The notes under the pieces: generated by a model | What the model saw: only the letters and a program-made list of their open reading frames with translations | What the model was told of the DNA's origin: nothing | Database searches by the model: none | Program-made: the position numbers and the translations under genes | Shown: positions 1 to 9,999 of the stretch, piece after piece | Numbering within the stretch: position 1 is the first letter of the stretch | How the letters are laid out: each line of letters begins with the position of its first letter | Source of the DNA: Odocoileus virginianus | Taxonomy: Eukaryota; Chordata; Mammalia; Artiodactyla; Cervidae | Assembly: GCF_023699985.2 (NCBI RefSeq) | Contig: NC_069686.1 | Coordinates: 5,649,843-5,713,842 of the forward strand | Direction of reading: 5' to 3' | Length of the DNA: 64,000 nucleotides

Positions 1-914
1 AGGAGTACATCAAGGCTGTATATTATTACCCTGCTTGTTTAACTTATATGCAGAGTACATCATGAGACATGCTGGGCTGGATGAAACACAAGCTGGAATC
101 AGGATTACCAGGAGAAACATCAATAACCTCATATATGCAGATGACACCACCCTTATGGCAGAAAGCAAAGGAGAACTAAAGAGCTTCTTGATGAAAGTGA
201 AAAAGGAGAGTGAAAACATTGGCTTAAACCTCAACATTCAGAAAACTGAGATCTTGGCATCTGGCCCCATCACTTCACAGCAAATAAATGGGGAAACAGT
301 GGAAACAGTGACAGACTATTTTTGGGGGGCTCCAAAATCACTGCAGATAGTGACTGCAACCATAAAATTAAAAGACGCTTGCTGCTTGGAAGAAAAGCTA
401 TGACCAATGTAGACTGCATATTAAGAAGCAGAGACGTTACTTTGCCAACAAAGTTCCATCTAGTCAAAGCTATAGTTTTTCCAGTATTCATATATGGATG
501 TGAAAGTTGGACTATAGAGAAAACTGATAGCCAAATAGTACATGCTTTTGAACTGTGGGGTTAGAAAAGACTCTTTGACAGTCGCTTGTACTGCAAGGAG
601 TTCCAACCAGTCCATCCTAAAGAAATCAGTCCTGAATATACGTTGGAAGGACTGATGTTGAAGCCGAAACTCTAATACTCTGGCCACCTGATGCGAAGAA
701 CTAGCTCATTTCGAAAGCCCCTGATGCTGAGAAAGATTGAAGGTGGGAGAAGAAGGGGAGGACACAGGATGAGATGGTTGGATGGCATCACCAACTCAAT
801 GGACTTGAGTTTGTACAAACTCAGGGAGTTGGTGATAAACAGGGAGGCCTGGTGTGCTGCAGTCTATGGGGTCACAAAGAGTCGGACACGACTGAGTGAC
901 CAAAGTGAACTGAG
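1..914 (+). mobile_element. BovB LINE (RTE clade), 3' part, cut by window start
   Basis: The sequence runs from inside the reverse transcriptase region to the characteristic BovB 3' end (gtcggacacgactgagtgac near 882-901), followed by a short relic of the aactg-type tail. The 5' part lies outside the window. Compared with the copies at 6366, 10000 and 59930 it has the same order of blocks: RT palm, the CESWT block, the LQYFGHL-like block, then the VTKSRTRLSD 3' coding end. Substitutions and indels break the frame several times, so this is an inactive copy. Confidence 0.95.
35..900 (+). pseudogene. BovB ORF2 remnant: RT palm and C-terminal region, frame broken
   Basis: BovB ORF2 encodes an APE-type endonuclease plus reverse transcriptase that copies the element's own RNA at a nicked target. 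Here the palm motif YADD is intact (134-145), followed by TTLMAES and the LNIQKTEILAS block up to about 403. The frame then shifts: SKITADSDCNHKIKRRLLLGRK-like residues are read in another frame (322-564) and the C-terminal MRWLDGITNSMD and VTKSRTRLSD blocks in a third (691-966). At least two frameshifts make it non-functional. No start codon of its own is present because the 5' end is missing. Confidence 0.9.
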
Positions 915-1655
915 CTCTGTGCCTTTTCATTATTATTATCATTTTTTAAAAACTTATTTCGTTTGAGGTTTCCTTTTCCCAGCCTTCAAGAGTGGATTCC
1001 TTCTTCCTTTTGGTTTCTAACCCCCTAAAGGTTTGTTCAGTGGTTTGTGTAAGCTTCCTATAAGGTGAGATTTATGCTGAGTTTTTGTTTGTTTGCTTGT
1101 TTGTTTTTCCTCTGATGGGGAAAGCTGAGTGAGGGGGCAATCCTGTCTTCTGATGACTAATTGGCACTTTGTTGTTTTTTTTTTTTTTTTTTGGATGAGG
1201 TGTTCTGCATCACGTGCTCCTGATGGTTTGGTGATGCCAGGTCTTGTACTGAAATGGTTTCCTTCGTGGGAGTTTCACTATTTGATACTCCCCAGGGTTA
1301 GTTCTCTGGTAGTCTAGGGTCTTGGTATCAGTGATCCCACTCCAAAGGCTCAGGGCATGATCTCTATTTAGAAACTAATTTTTGTAGCTCATAAATGGCT
1401 CCCTTCTGCTTCACATGTCAAAGCTGTTGTGTTCTGTAAACAAAGCAGCTGCTTCTGCCAAGGGCAGAGCAGCAGTCAACCCCCCACGACCCGACACACA
1501 GGCAGCAGGCTGCCATTAGAGCTTGCCGCAGGGAGAATTCTCAAGTTCCGTGGCTGCTTAAGGGCCCAGTGGCCACCATGTCTGCCTCAACTCCTCAGCA
1601 CCAACCACCGCATCCACCACCATCTTAGAATCTCATTGTAGTGTGTCCTCAAATC

Positions 1656-1859
1656 TTACGTTTCTTTTTCTTCTTTTGTGTTCAGCTTAGGTGTTTCCTG
1701 ATACTCTTTCAGTCCACTGATCCATTCTTCTCTGTCATATAGTTTACTGTTATATTCTTTAGTTGTTTGAGTCTCCTTTATATTTTCTAACTCCTTGTTA
1801 AACTTTTCATTGTGTTCATGCATGCTTTGCCTGTATTCATTAAGCTTCTCTATGATCAT
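1656..1859 (-). pseudogene. L1 ORF1-like coiled-coil fragment
   Basis: A 67-codon minus-strand frame rich in Lys, Glu and Asn (for example NEKFNKELENIKETQ) reads like the N-terminal coiled coil of an L1 ORF1 protein, the RNA-binding chaperone of the element. The RRM and C-terminal domain that should follow are not recognisable downstream on the minus strand, so it is at best a fragment. The frame ends in a stop after a Lys/Glu-rich tail. Assignment rests on composition and on its position inside an L1-like block, so it is tentative. Confidence 0.4.
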
Positions 1860-2425
1860 TACCTTGAACCCATTTGGAAGAATTCTACTTCCCTTAGTTG
1901 TTCTTTTGGGGTTTTATCTTATTTAATTTTTTGGAACATATTCCTCTTTCTCCTCATTTTACCTAATTGTCTTTTAAAATTTTCTGGGCGTTAGACAGTT
2001 TGGTCACATTTCCCAGTCTTGGAGAAGTGGCCTGATACAGGAGAATTTTGAAGGGCCCAACTGCACACTCCCCACTGGTCACCAGAGCTACATGCTCCAG
2101 GGGACCCCCTTCATGGACTGCATGGACCCTTCTGTTGTGGCATGGTTAACCACCTGAGCATGCTGGTCAGGACTGGTCCCCAGTTTGATTGGCTGCCAGT
2201 CTGTGCCACTTGGAAAGGCTGTTTGCCCCTGATGGGGAATGCTGGCTTCTGGTATGGCTTGCTACATGGCCCAGGGCGTCCTGGGGTTGGGTCTCCAAAT
2301 GGTTGGTTGCTTGGCATGGGGGCTCATGGGAATGGTGACAACCAATTAGTGGGCAGGCAAGCTCCCTGGCTGTATGAAATTAGAAGGAGAACTTCAGATT
2401 GGTGTTTTCCAGTGCCAGTATCCTC

Positions 2426-2638
2426 GTGGTAGTTGTTTAGTCGCTGAGTCATGTCTGACTGTTTTGCAACCCTGCAGACTGTAGTCCACTAGGTTCTTCT
2501 CTCCACTGGATTTCCCTGGTAGGAACACTGGAGTGGGTTGTCATTTCCCTCTGTAAGGGATCTTCCTGACCCAGGGATTGAACCTGGTTGTCCTGCATTG
2601 GCAGATGAATTCTTTACCACTGAGCAATGAGGGAAACC
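2426..2638 (-). mobile_element. Bov-tA SINE (antisense), nested in L1
   Basis: Plus strand shows the inverted SINE: the 3' body (gtcgctgagtcatgtctgactg) first, then the caggaa..actggagtgggtt core, then the tRNA-derived head (ttctttaccactgagc). Sense is therefore minus. Both ends are present, but many substitutions are visible. It interrupts the L1-like block on both sides. Confidence 0.92.
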
Positions 2639-3465
2639 TTCATGGTAGATGAGCTCCCAAAAATGGATAGCTCCAGTGTTTATGTCCCCATGGGGAGTTT
2701 CAATTGCCTCTTACCTCTCTGGAAAGCTCTCCTAGATCAGCAACAGGGTCTGACCCAGGCCCCTTTCAAATTACTCCCTCTGTGCTGAGGTACAGATCAT
2801 GTGAGATTTTGCATGAGCCCTTTTCAGTGGTAGTCTCTATATTAACAGCCCTCTTGCTCCTTCACACACAGTGTCCAGTGGCCTCGGAGCCATATATTGG
2901 CTGGGGAGCCCAGTATAGAGTATAGAGACAATGTAGATCTAGATGTCCAGTATAGAGACAAATGTAGATCTAGAGCCTCTTGCCCTTAAGGAGAATCTCT
3001 GCAGTTGTGCTTATCCTCTCTTTTGTGAGCTGCTTATCCAAGATGTGGCCCTTACTATACAGGTTCTACAACCCTCCTACCCATGTGGTTTGCTCTTCCT
3101 ATATATCTTTAGTTGTGGGAAATATTTTCTATTAGTCTTCAGTTCTTTCTCATCAGCACGTGCTCTGTAAATAGTTGTAATCTCACCATGCCCATGAGAA
3201 AAGGTGAGTTCAAGATTTTTCTAGTCTTCCATCTTGGCCCCTGGTAATAAATCTTACAGTTATTCCTGTTATTTTGCACCTTCTGGTACCTTCTGTGTCT
3301 AACCAAAAGAAGTCAAGTTCTCAGGAAAATATAGTTCCCTCTCCTGGTTTCCTATTTAATTCAGCCCTAGAGCTACAGATTGTAGGGCTCTTCTTGATAC
3401 TATCACCCAGGTTTGTGCACATGAAGAAATAGAATAGGGCCAACAGAGGGGATCATAGGGATCAT

Positions 3466-3681
3466 GTGTGTGTGGATGCTCACTCACTCAGTCTTTTCCG
3501 ACTCTTTGTTACCGCACGGACTATAACCTTTCAGGCACCTTTCCATAGAATTTTCCAGGCAGGAATGCTGGAGTGGGTTACAATATCCTACTCCAGGGAT
3601 CTTTCCCACCCAGGGATTGAACCCGTGTCTCTTGGTTTTCTGCATCAACAGGCAGATTCCTTGCCACTGTACCATCATGTA
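3466..3681 (-). mobile_element. Bov-tA SINE (antisense)
   Basis: Near-complete inverted copy: cactcactcagtcttttccgac, the aggaatgctggagtgggtt core at about 3560 and the tRNA-like head near 3650-3680. It lies just outside the L1-like block. No clear target-site duplication was found. Confidence 0.92.
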
Positions 3682-4394
3682 GAGAGCAAAATATCATCTA
3701 TAAATGCAAGATGTACACATGGAAAAGGAGGAAATCACTTCCTTGTCAACAACTCTGACTCATCAGTACAGGGTGGAAAAGGGATAAAGACATGACTTTT
3801 AAGATATTAAGTGAAATAAAAAATCAAGTATTAATTAATCAGTTAAGACCATATGATCATCTTTATTTTTTGGTAGAAGGATACTAAAAATCAAAACATT
3901 TTTCCTTGGATTCTTCAGACTGAACTAAACTTTCCCTGAACTGTTGATTATTTTAAATCAACATAGACTTACTGTCTGAATGTTGAAAAAAAAAATTGTA
4001 TTTCAGTTTTCCTTTGTAGTGGAGTGGAGTGTGTGACAAAATATACCATCTGACAGTTGTAATATCTTCCCTTATTACAACTGAGGTTAAGTTAATATGA
4101 AGATTACTTTAAGAAACTTCCTTTACCTTCATATATATCAAAGACATTATTTGAGATGAGCTAAGGTAGTTATGGCCTAATGATTATTTACTGTCATCCA
4201 GGAATTTATTTGTGACAGTATGAAAATTCAAAATGAAATTTGAAATACAATTACAAGAATCTATTCAATGAAACTGCTCAAACAATCTGTTTGATAGAAT
4301 TTTCCACTTTTCATTCCAGTGGAGGCATGATTTTTTCTGAATCTTCAGATTCTCTGGTCTAGCACTCTGTAGTTCAAGTCATTTGGGCACTATT
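3682..4394. other. Unassigned AT-rich stretch
   Basis: About 0.7 kb without a recognisable gene or repeat. It holds short A/T runs (for example a run of A at 3984-3992) and no convincing open frame. Confidence 0.6.
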
Positions 4395-4585
4395 GTGGAT
4401 CAGTAGCTAAGCAACAGATTTAAAGTCCAGAGGCTATTTTCCTATATTTCCTCTGCCAATAACTTGGCTTGAGATGGTGGGCAAACCATTTAACCTTACG
4501 ATTTCACTATCCCTCATCTTTTCAACAGGGAGATAATATAGCTTACTTCTCACAGCTCAGTGAAATATCTCGTAAATAATTCCCT
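4395..4585 (+). mobile_element. MIR SINE remnant
   Basis: The order ctctgcca, gatggtgggcaaaccatttaacc, a pyrimidine-rich block (ctcatcttttcaacaggg) and agataatatagcttac follows the mammalian-wide MIR core (ctctgccacttac, gggcaagtcacttaacctc, ctcatctgtaaaatgggg, ataatagtacctac). Divergence is high, as expected for this ancient tRNA-derived SINE. Ends are approximate. Confidence 0.68.
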
Positions 4586-4786
4586 CAAATATGATGGAAA
4601 AGATGCTCTTCCATATTGTCATAAGGTAAAAGCAGATCCATTTCCCGCTTTTTTCACATGATGTGAAAACCATTAGGGCCAATATTTTCTAATAAAGAAA
4701 TATTTCCTCACCATGCCTTGAGGTCTCTTAACTAATCCATTATAATTTTCTGATGTTTCAACAACCACAAAACTGCGGATGAATTT

Positions 4787-4794
4787 ATACATAC

Positions 4795-4825
<31 letters not shown>

Positions 4826-4827
4826 TG
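4787..4827. repeat. (TA)n-rich microsatellite
   Basis: Alternating catata units followed by an uninterrupted run of TA dinucleotides. Confidence 0.95.
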
Positions 4828-5324
4828 ATATAGACATAGAATAAATATCTTTTTTACCTCCTATTAAAACTTTAGATTTGCCTGTGATTCTAGTTTCACA
4901 TTGAAATGCCTTCTTAAAGTGAAAAACAAAAAACAAAAAACAGATATGAGATTAAATGTTAGGGGAAAAAAATTTTACCTTATGCTTTTCCAGTAAAAGA
5001 AACCTTTACTTTTTTCTGCTCATAAAGCTGATTATCAAATACACAACATGAGCAGAGTAAGGTGGAAGATGAGAGAATGATATTGGTGGAAGGGTATATG
5101 CTTCCAGAAACCAAATGGCAAAGTCTTTGTGTATAGAGGGTTAATGGTTTTACATAATGTCTGATTCATCCTGTGTGTATGTGTGTGTGCTTTTCTTCAA
5201 GTCTCAGTACAAGAATGTACACAGATAGTTGTTTACATATTTACTCATTGAAGCCCAGCTACTCTATTTGGAAAAAAAAAATGTATTTCAGGACTATTTT
5301 TTTTAACTTATATGAAACATGCAT
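4828..5324. other. Unassigned AT-rich stretch
   Basis: Roughly 0.5 kb before the T-rich edge of the next L1. A short imperfect (TG)n run lies at about 5173-5190. Nothing else recognised. Confidence 0.55.
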
Positions 5325-6070
5325 TGTTTTATTTTTATTAATTTATTTTTAATTGGGGGAAATTCCTTTACAATGTTTTATTGGTTTCTTCTGTAAAACA
5401 ATTCAAATCAGTCATAATTATTCATTTATCACCACCCTCTTGAGCCTCCCTCCCTTCTCCCAACCCGAGGGTCTTCACAGAGCACCAGACTGGGCTCCCT
5501 GTGTTGTATAGTAGCTTCTCACCAGCTCTCTGCTTTACATGTGGTAGAGTATATATGCCAATTCTACTTTCTCTATTCATCCCATGCTTGCCCCTACTGT
5601 GTCCACAAGTCCATTCTTCAAGTCTCCATTCCTTCCCTCATATAGGTTCATCAATACCATTTTTATAGATCCCATATATATGCCTTAATATACGATACTT
5701 GTTTTTCTTTTCCTGACTTACTTCACTCTGTACAACAGGCTCTAGTTTCATCCACCTCATTATAATTGACTGAAATTCATACATTTTTAGGGCTGAACAA
5801 TATTCCATTGGTATATATGTAGCACATCTTCTTTATCCATTCATTTGTTGATGGGCATCTAGGTTTCTTCCATATCCTGGCTGTTGTAATCAGTGCTGTT
5901 ATAAACATTGAGGTACATGTGTCTTTTTCACTTACGAATTTCTCAGGGTATATGCCCAGTAATGGGATTGCTGGTTCGCGTGGTAGTTTTATTCCTAGCT
6001 CTTAAGTGAATCTCCATATCATTTCCCATAGTGGCTGTATCAATTTACATCCCCACCAACAGTGCAAGGG

Positions 6071-6280
6071 GCTTTTCTTATGGTTCAGTGGTAAATAATT
6101 CACCTGTAAGAATTATTCACCTGTAAGAGGAGAGTTCAGTCTCTGGGTTGGGAAAATCTCCTGGAGAAGGGAACGGCAACCCACCCCAATATTTCTGCCA
6201 AGATAATACCACAGACAGAGGAGCCTGGCTGGATACAGTCCATGGGGTTATAAAGATTTGGACATAACTTAACAACTAAA
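6071..6280 (+). mobile_element. Bov-tA SINE nested in L1
   Basis: Sense SINE: the tRNA-like head near 6071-6150, with a partial local duplication of ttcacctgtaagaatta around 6098-6128, then the ctggagaaggg core and the gacataacttaacaac tail. Flanking copies of gtgcaaggg (6062-6070) and gtgcaagagg (6289-6298) are candidate target-site duplications. Confidence 0.92.
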
Positions 6281-6977
6281 CAGCATCTGTGCAAGAGGGT
6301 TCCCTCTCTCCACATCTGCTCCAGCATTTATTGCTTGTATAATTTTTGATGATGGCCATTCTGACATGACTGCATGGTGCTGGAGTGGTAAGCAGTGAGA
6401 AAATATCCCTCATCCAAGGTCAGTAGCAGTGGCAGTGAGGAGATACTCCATGTTCAAAGTAAGGAGCAGTGACTGTGTTTTGCTGGAGCAGCCATGAAGA
6501 GATACCCCACAACCAAGGCAAGAGAAGCCCCAGTAAGATGGTAGGCGCTGAGAGAGGACATCAGAAGGCAGACAGACTGAAACCACAGTCACAGAAAACT
6601 AATCAATTTTATGATATGGGCCACATTTTTGTCTACCTCAATGAAATTATGAGCCATGCCATGTAGGGCCACCCAAGATGGACAGGTCATGGTGGAGAGT
6701 TCTAATAAAATATGATCCACTGGAGAAGGGAATGGCAAACCATTTCAGTATTCTTGCCTTGAGAACCCCATGAACAGTATGAAAAGGCAAAAAGATAGGA
6801 CACTGAAAGATGAACTCCCCAGGTCAGTAGGTGCCCAATATGCTACTGGAGATCAGTGGAGAAATAACTCCAGAAAGAATGAAGAGGCAGAGCCAAAGTG
6901 AATACAACACCCAATTGTGGATTTGACTGGTGATAGAAGAAAGGTCCAATGCTGTAAAGATGCTGTAAAGAGCAATA

Positions 6978-7440
6978 TTGCAAGGAACCAGGAATGTTAG
7001 GTCCATGAATCAAGGCAAATTGGAAGTGGTCAAACAGGAGATGGCAACAGTGAACGTGGACATTTTAGGAATCAGTGAACTAAAATGGACTGGAACGGAT
7101 GAATTTAACTTAGATGACCATTATATCTACCATTGTGGGCAAGTTTTCCTTAGAAGAAATGGAGTAGACATCATAGACAACAAAAGAGTCTGAAATACAG
7201 TACTTAGATGCAATCTCAAAAATGACAGAATGATTTCTGTTCATTTCCAAGGCAAACCATTCAATATCACAGTAATCCAAGTCTATGCCCCAACCAGTAA
7301 TGCTGAAGAAGCTGAAGTTGAATGGTTCTATGAAGACTTCCAAGACCTTTTGAAACTAACACTCAAAACAAAGATGTTCTTCTCATTATAGGGGACTGGA
7401 ATGCAAAAGTAGGAAGTCAAGAAACACCTGGAGTAACAAG
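6978..7440 (+). pseudogene. BovB ORF2 endonuclease domain remnant
   Basis: APE-type endonuclease segment, which nicks the target in the active family. MNQGKLEVV, DILGISELKWTG and the YIYHCGQ block are readable from 6978. A stop follows NKRV at 7191; the frame resumes with NDRMISVHFQGKPFNITVIQVYAPT. A frame change lies just before the conserved GDWNAK motif (about 7392-7410). The catalytic domain is therefore interrupted at least twice. Confidence 0.85.
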
Positions 7441-7460
7441 CAAGAGAGTTCCAGAGAAAC

Positions 7461-8410
7461 ATGTATTTCTGGTCTATTGACTATGCCAAAGCCTTTGACT
7501 GTGTGGACCACAACAAACTGTGGAAAATTCTGAAAGAGATGGGAATAGCAGACCACCTGACCTGCCTCTTGAGAAATCTGTATGCAGGTCAGGAAACAAC
7601 AGTTAGAACTGGACATGGAACAACAGATTGGTTCCAAATAGGAAAAGGAGTACGTCAAGGCTATATATTGTCACCCTGCTTATTTAACTTATATGCAGAG
7701 TACATCATGAGAAATGCTCAGCTGAATGAAGCACAAGCTGGAATCAGGATTGCCAGGAGTAATATCAATAACCTCAGATATTCAGATGACATCACCCTTA
7801 TGGCAGAAATTGAAGAAGAACTAAAGAGCCTCTTGATGAAAGTGAAAGAGGAGAGTGAAAAAGATGGCTTAAAGCTCAACTTTCAGAAAACTAAGATCAT
7901 GGCATCCAGTCCCATCACTTCATGGCAAAATAGATGGGGAAACAATGGAAACACTGGTTGACTTTACTTTTTGGGGCTCCAAAATCACTCCAGATGGTGA
8001 CTTCAGCCATGAAATTAAAAGACACTTACTCGTTGGAAGGAAAATTATGAGCCAACCTAGACAGTATATTAAAAAGCAGAGACATTACTTTGCCAACAAA
8101 GGTTTGTTTAGTCAAGGCTATGGTTTTTCCAGTAGCCATGTATGGATGTGAGAGTTGGACTATAAAGAAAGCTGAACGCCGAAGAATTGATGCTTTTGAA
8201 CTATGGTGTTGGAGAAGACTCTTGAGAGTCCCTTGGACTGCAAGGAGATCCAACCAGTCCATCCTAAAGGAGATCAGTCCTGGGTGTTCATTGGAAGGGC
8301 TGATGTGGAAGCTGAAACTCCAATACTTTGGCCACCTCAGGCGAAGAGTTGACTCATTGTTAAAGACCCTGATGCTGGGAAGGATTGGGAGCAGGAAGAG
8401 AAGGGGATGA
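7461..8410 (+). pseudogene. BovB ORF2 reverse transcriptase and C-terminal remnant
   Basis: The frame 7461-7961 carries the palm: the SIDYAKAFDCVDHNKL motif A with its Asp, the QGYILSPCLFNLYAEYIM block, and the catalytic motif, which reads YSDD (7779-7790) rather than the usual YADD, so both Asp are kept. A frameshift near 7930-7960 separates it from the C-terminal part, readable in 8090-8410 (YGCESWTIKKAE, AFELWCWRRLLRVPW). The fingers and upstream RT are gone with the internal deletion. Confidence 0.88.
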
Positions 8411-8812
8411 CAGAGGATGAGATGGCTGGATGGCATCACCGACTCGATGGACATGAGTTTGTGTAAACTTGGGGAGTTGGTGATGGACAGGGAGGCCTGG
8501 CGTGCTGCGATACATGGGGTCGCAAAGAGTCAGACACGACTGAGCGACTGAACTGAACTGAACTGATCTGACTGATGTGTGGAAATACCTCATTGTAGTT
8601 TGGTTTCCATTTCTCTAATAACTAGTGATATTAAGCATCTTTTATTAGCAATCTCTATGTCATCTTTGAAGAAATGTCTGATTAGGTCTTCTGTCCATTT
8701 TTTGGATCAGACTGTTCTTATTTCTGTTATTGAGCTATATGTGCTTCTTTTATATTTTGGACATTAATCCTTTGTAAGTAGTCTCATTTGCAGTTATCTT
8801 CTCAAGACTATG

Positions 8813-9984
8813 AAAATAATGTCCTCATACATTTTTCATTAAGATGCACACATTAATCAGAGGTTTACACATCTGTTGTGGGGCCAAAGATAATAGCATG
8901 AAAAAGTATTCTGTGCATTTTCATTATATTACAAATTTGTATTTTGTGTTCTATTTGTATTTTATGTGCTTTTATTTTGTTAAACTTTCTAAACAAATTA
9001 AAAAGCTAGGGAATATAGATAGAGAGAAAGTAATTTTCCCTTTGATATTTAGCCATACTATCCTGAAAGCTGAAGAAAGCTGATGTCTCTTTAATCACTA
9101 AAAATTCTTTGGAATCATGTTGCAGTGCAGATATCTTAGAATTTTGACATATTTTAATAACTACCATTAGTTGCTGATGTGGCTTTGTAGAGAAGATCTA
9201 AACAGGTTAAGACACTGGAGAAAAAACATTCTTGCATAAATGAAAGTTTTAGAGATTAGCACCAAAGTAAATGTAAAGCTCCTTTGCACTGAATATGTAT
9301 TTATATTTTTCTATAATGACACTGAAACCACTTTTTAAAAACTGACTAATATATCTTTATGATTTATATAACTTCCTCCTTTCTTGTTCAAAATTTCTAT
9401 CACTATAAGGCATATAATATCACTATAAGGCATAGCTGTCATAATGCATACCATTCTTTTCAAAATTTAAATATGTATTTTGATTCAATCTCTGCTTCTG
9501 AGTATTACATACTTTAAGTACAAAATAATTTTCTTTTTCTTTTGCCCTGAGATATAAACTAGCCATTACTTTATTTTGATAAATTGTCAGCATAACAAGA
9601 TTTTTGTTAAATTTGTCTTTTATAACAATACTAGATTGTTTTCTTAAAGAAAAGACCATATATGCTAATTGTAGAAAATTACACACCATCATTCTGAAAC
9701 TTGAAGTGCTAATCCTTCTGTCAGAATAAACTCTCCCTTTAAAATAAAAATTAAAAAATAGCAAACAATCAATTTGGTAACTCAATATCTCCACTCCTCT
9801 TTCAGCAAAGTTCAGTTATCTAAGATATTCAGAGATCTTAGAATCTGAGATTTCTCTCAATTTAGGATTTAGGAATGGCTGGACACATCAGTAGGGCTAA
9901 AAAATATTTTTAATATCAGGGAGACTTCTGGAGAAAGAAATCATCCTTAGAATAGAGAAAGTATATTTAAGCTGATTAGAGGTG
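8813..9984. other. Unassigned AT-rich stretch with a short tandem repeat
   Basis: No recognised gene or mobile element. A 16-base unit (atcactataaggcata) occurs twice in tandem at 9399-9414 and 9419-9434. A 123-codon minus-strand frame (9423-9794) is open but resembles nothing I recognise, and its composition follows the surrounding AT-rich DNA. I do not call it a gene. Confidence 0.55.
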
Positions 9985-9999
9985 ATCAGCCTTTATCTG

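Larger units (their letters stand above)
920..3240 (-). mobile_element. L1 5'-region remnant, interrupted by a SINE
   Basis: Read on the minus strand, the block starts near 3240 with ccaagatggaagactag, close to the CAAGATGGCGGACTAG opening of many mammalian L1 5' UTRs. It continues through moderately GC-rich sequence that I associate by recall with ruminant L1 5' regions (for example the light-match near 1290-1360). It includes an 18-base T run at 1174-1191, and a Bov-tA (2426-2638) is inserted in it. The low-coordinate boundary with BovB at about 914-920 is uncertain. An unrelated ERV internal region is a less likely alternative; alignment to an L1-BT consensus would decide. Confidence 0.6.
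6366..8566 (+). mobile_element. BovB LINE with internal deletion, nested in L1
   Basis: The 5' region begins near 6370. The endonuclease region runs from about 6978 to 7440 and is followed directly by the RT palm from about 7461. The 3' end is complete and closes in aactg repeats (8549-8566). Against a near-full-length copy (32772-36082), roughly 1 kb between endonuclease and RT fingers is missing. L1 sequence resumes on both sides, so the BovB inserted into the L1. A short tctgac match at both edges is the only hint of a target duplication. Confidence 0.93.
5325..8812 (-). mobile_element. L1 3' end, host of two nested insertions
   Basis: The plus strand begins with a T-rich edge (the reversed poly(A)) at about 5325. 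It then carries the inverted L1 3' UTR and the end of ORF2, recognisable from blocks such as cttcactctgtacaacaggctc, ttccattggtatatatg and gggtatatgcccagtaatggg. The L1 is split three ways: 5325-6070, 6281-6365 and 8567-8812. A Bov-tA and a BovB lie between the pieces. Net L1 length is about 1.05 kb, so the copy is strongly 5'-truncated. ORF2 is riddled with stops. Confidence 0.88.

Noticed and set aside
2142..2432. 96-codon plus-strand frame with Trp/Gly-rich peptide
   Set aside because: Antisense of the L1-like 5' region running into a SINE; no independent coding evidence.
8026..8454. 142-codon minus-strand frame
   Set aside because: Antisense shadow of the BovB C-terminal coding region.
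9423..9794. 123-codon minus-strand open frame
   Set aside because: AT-rich composition, no recognised motif, no support from context; probably chance.
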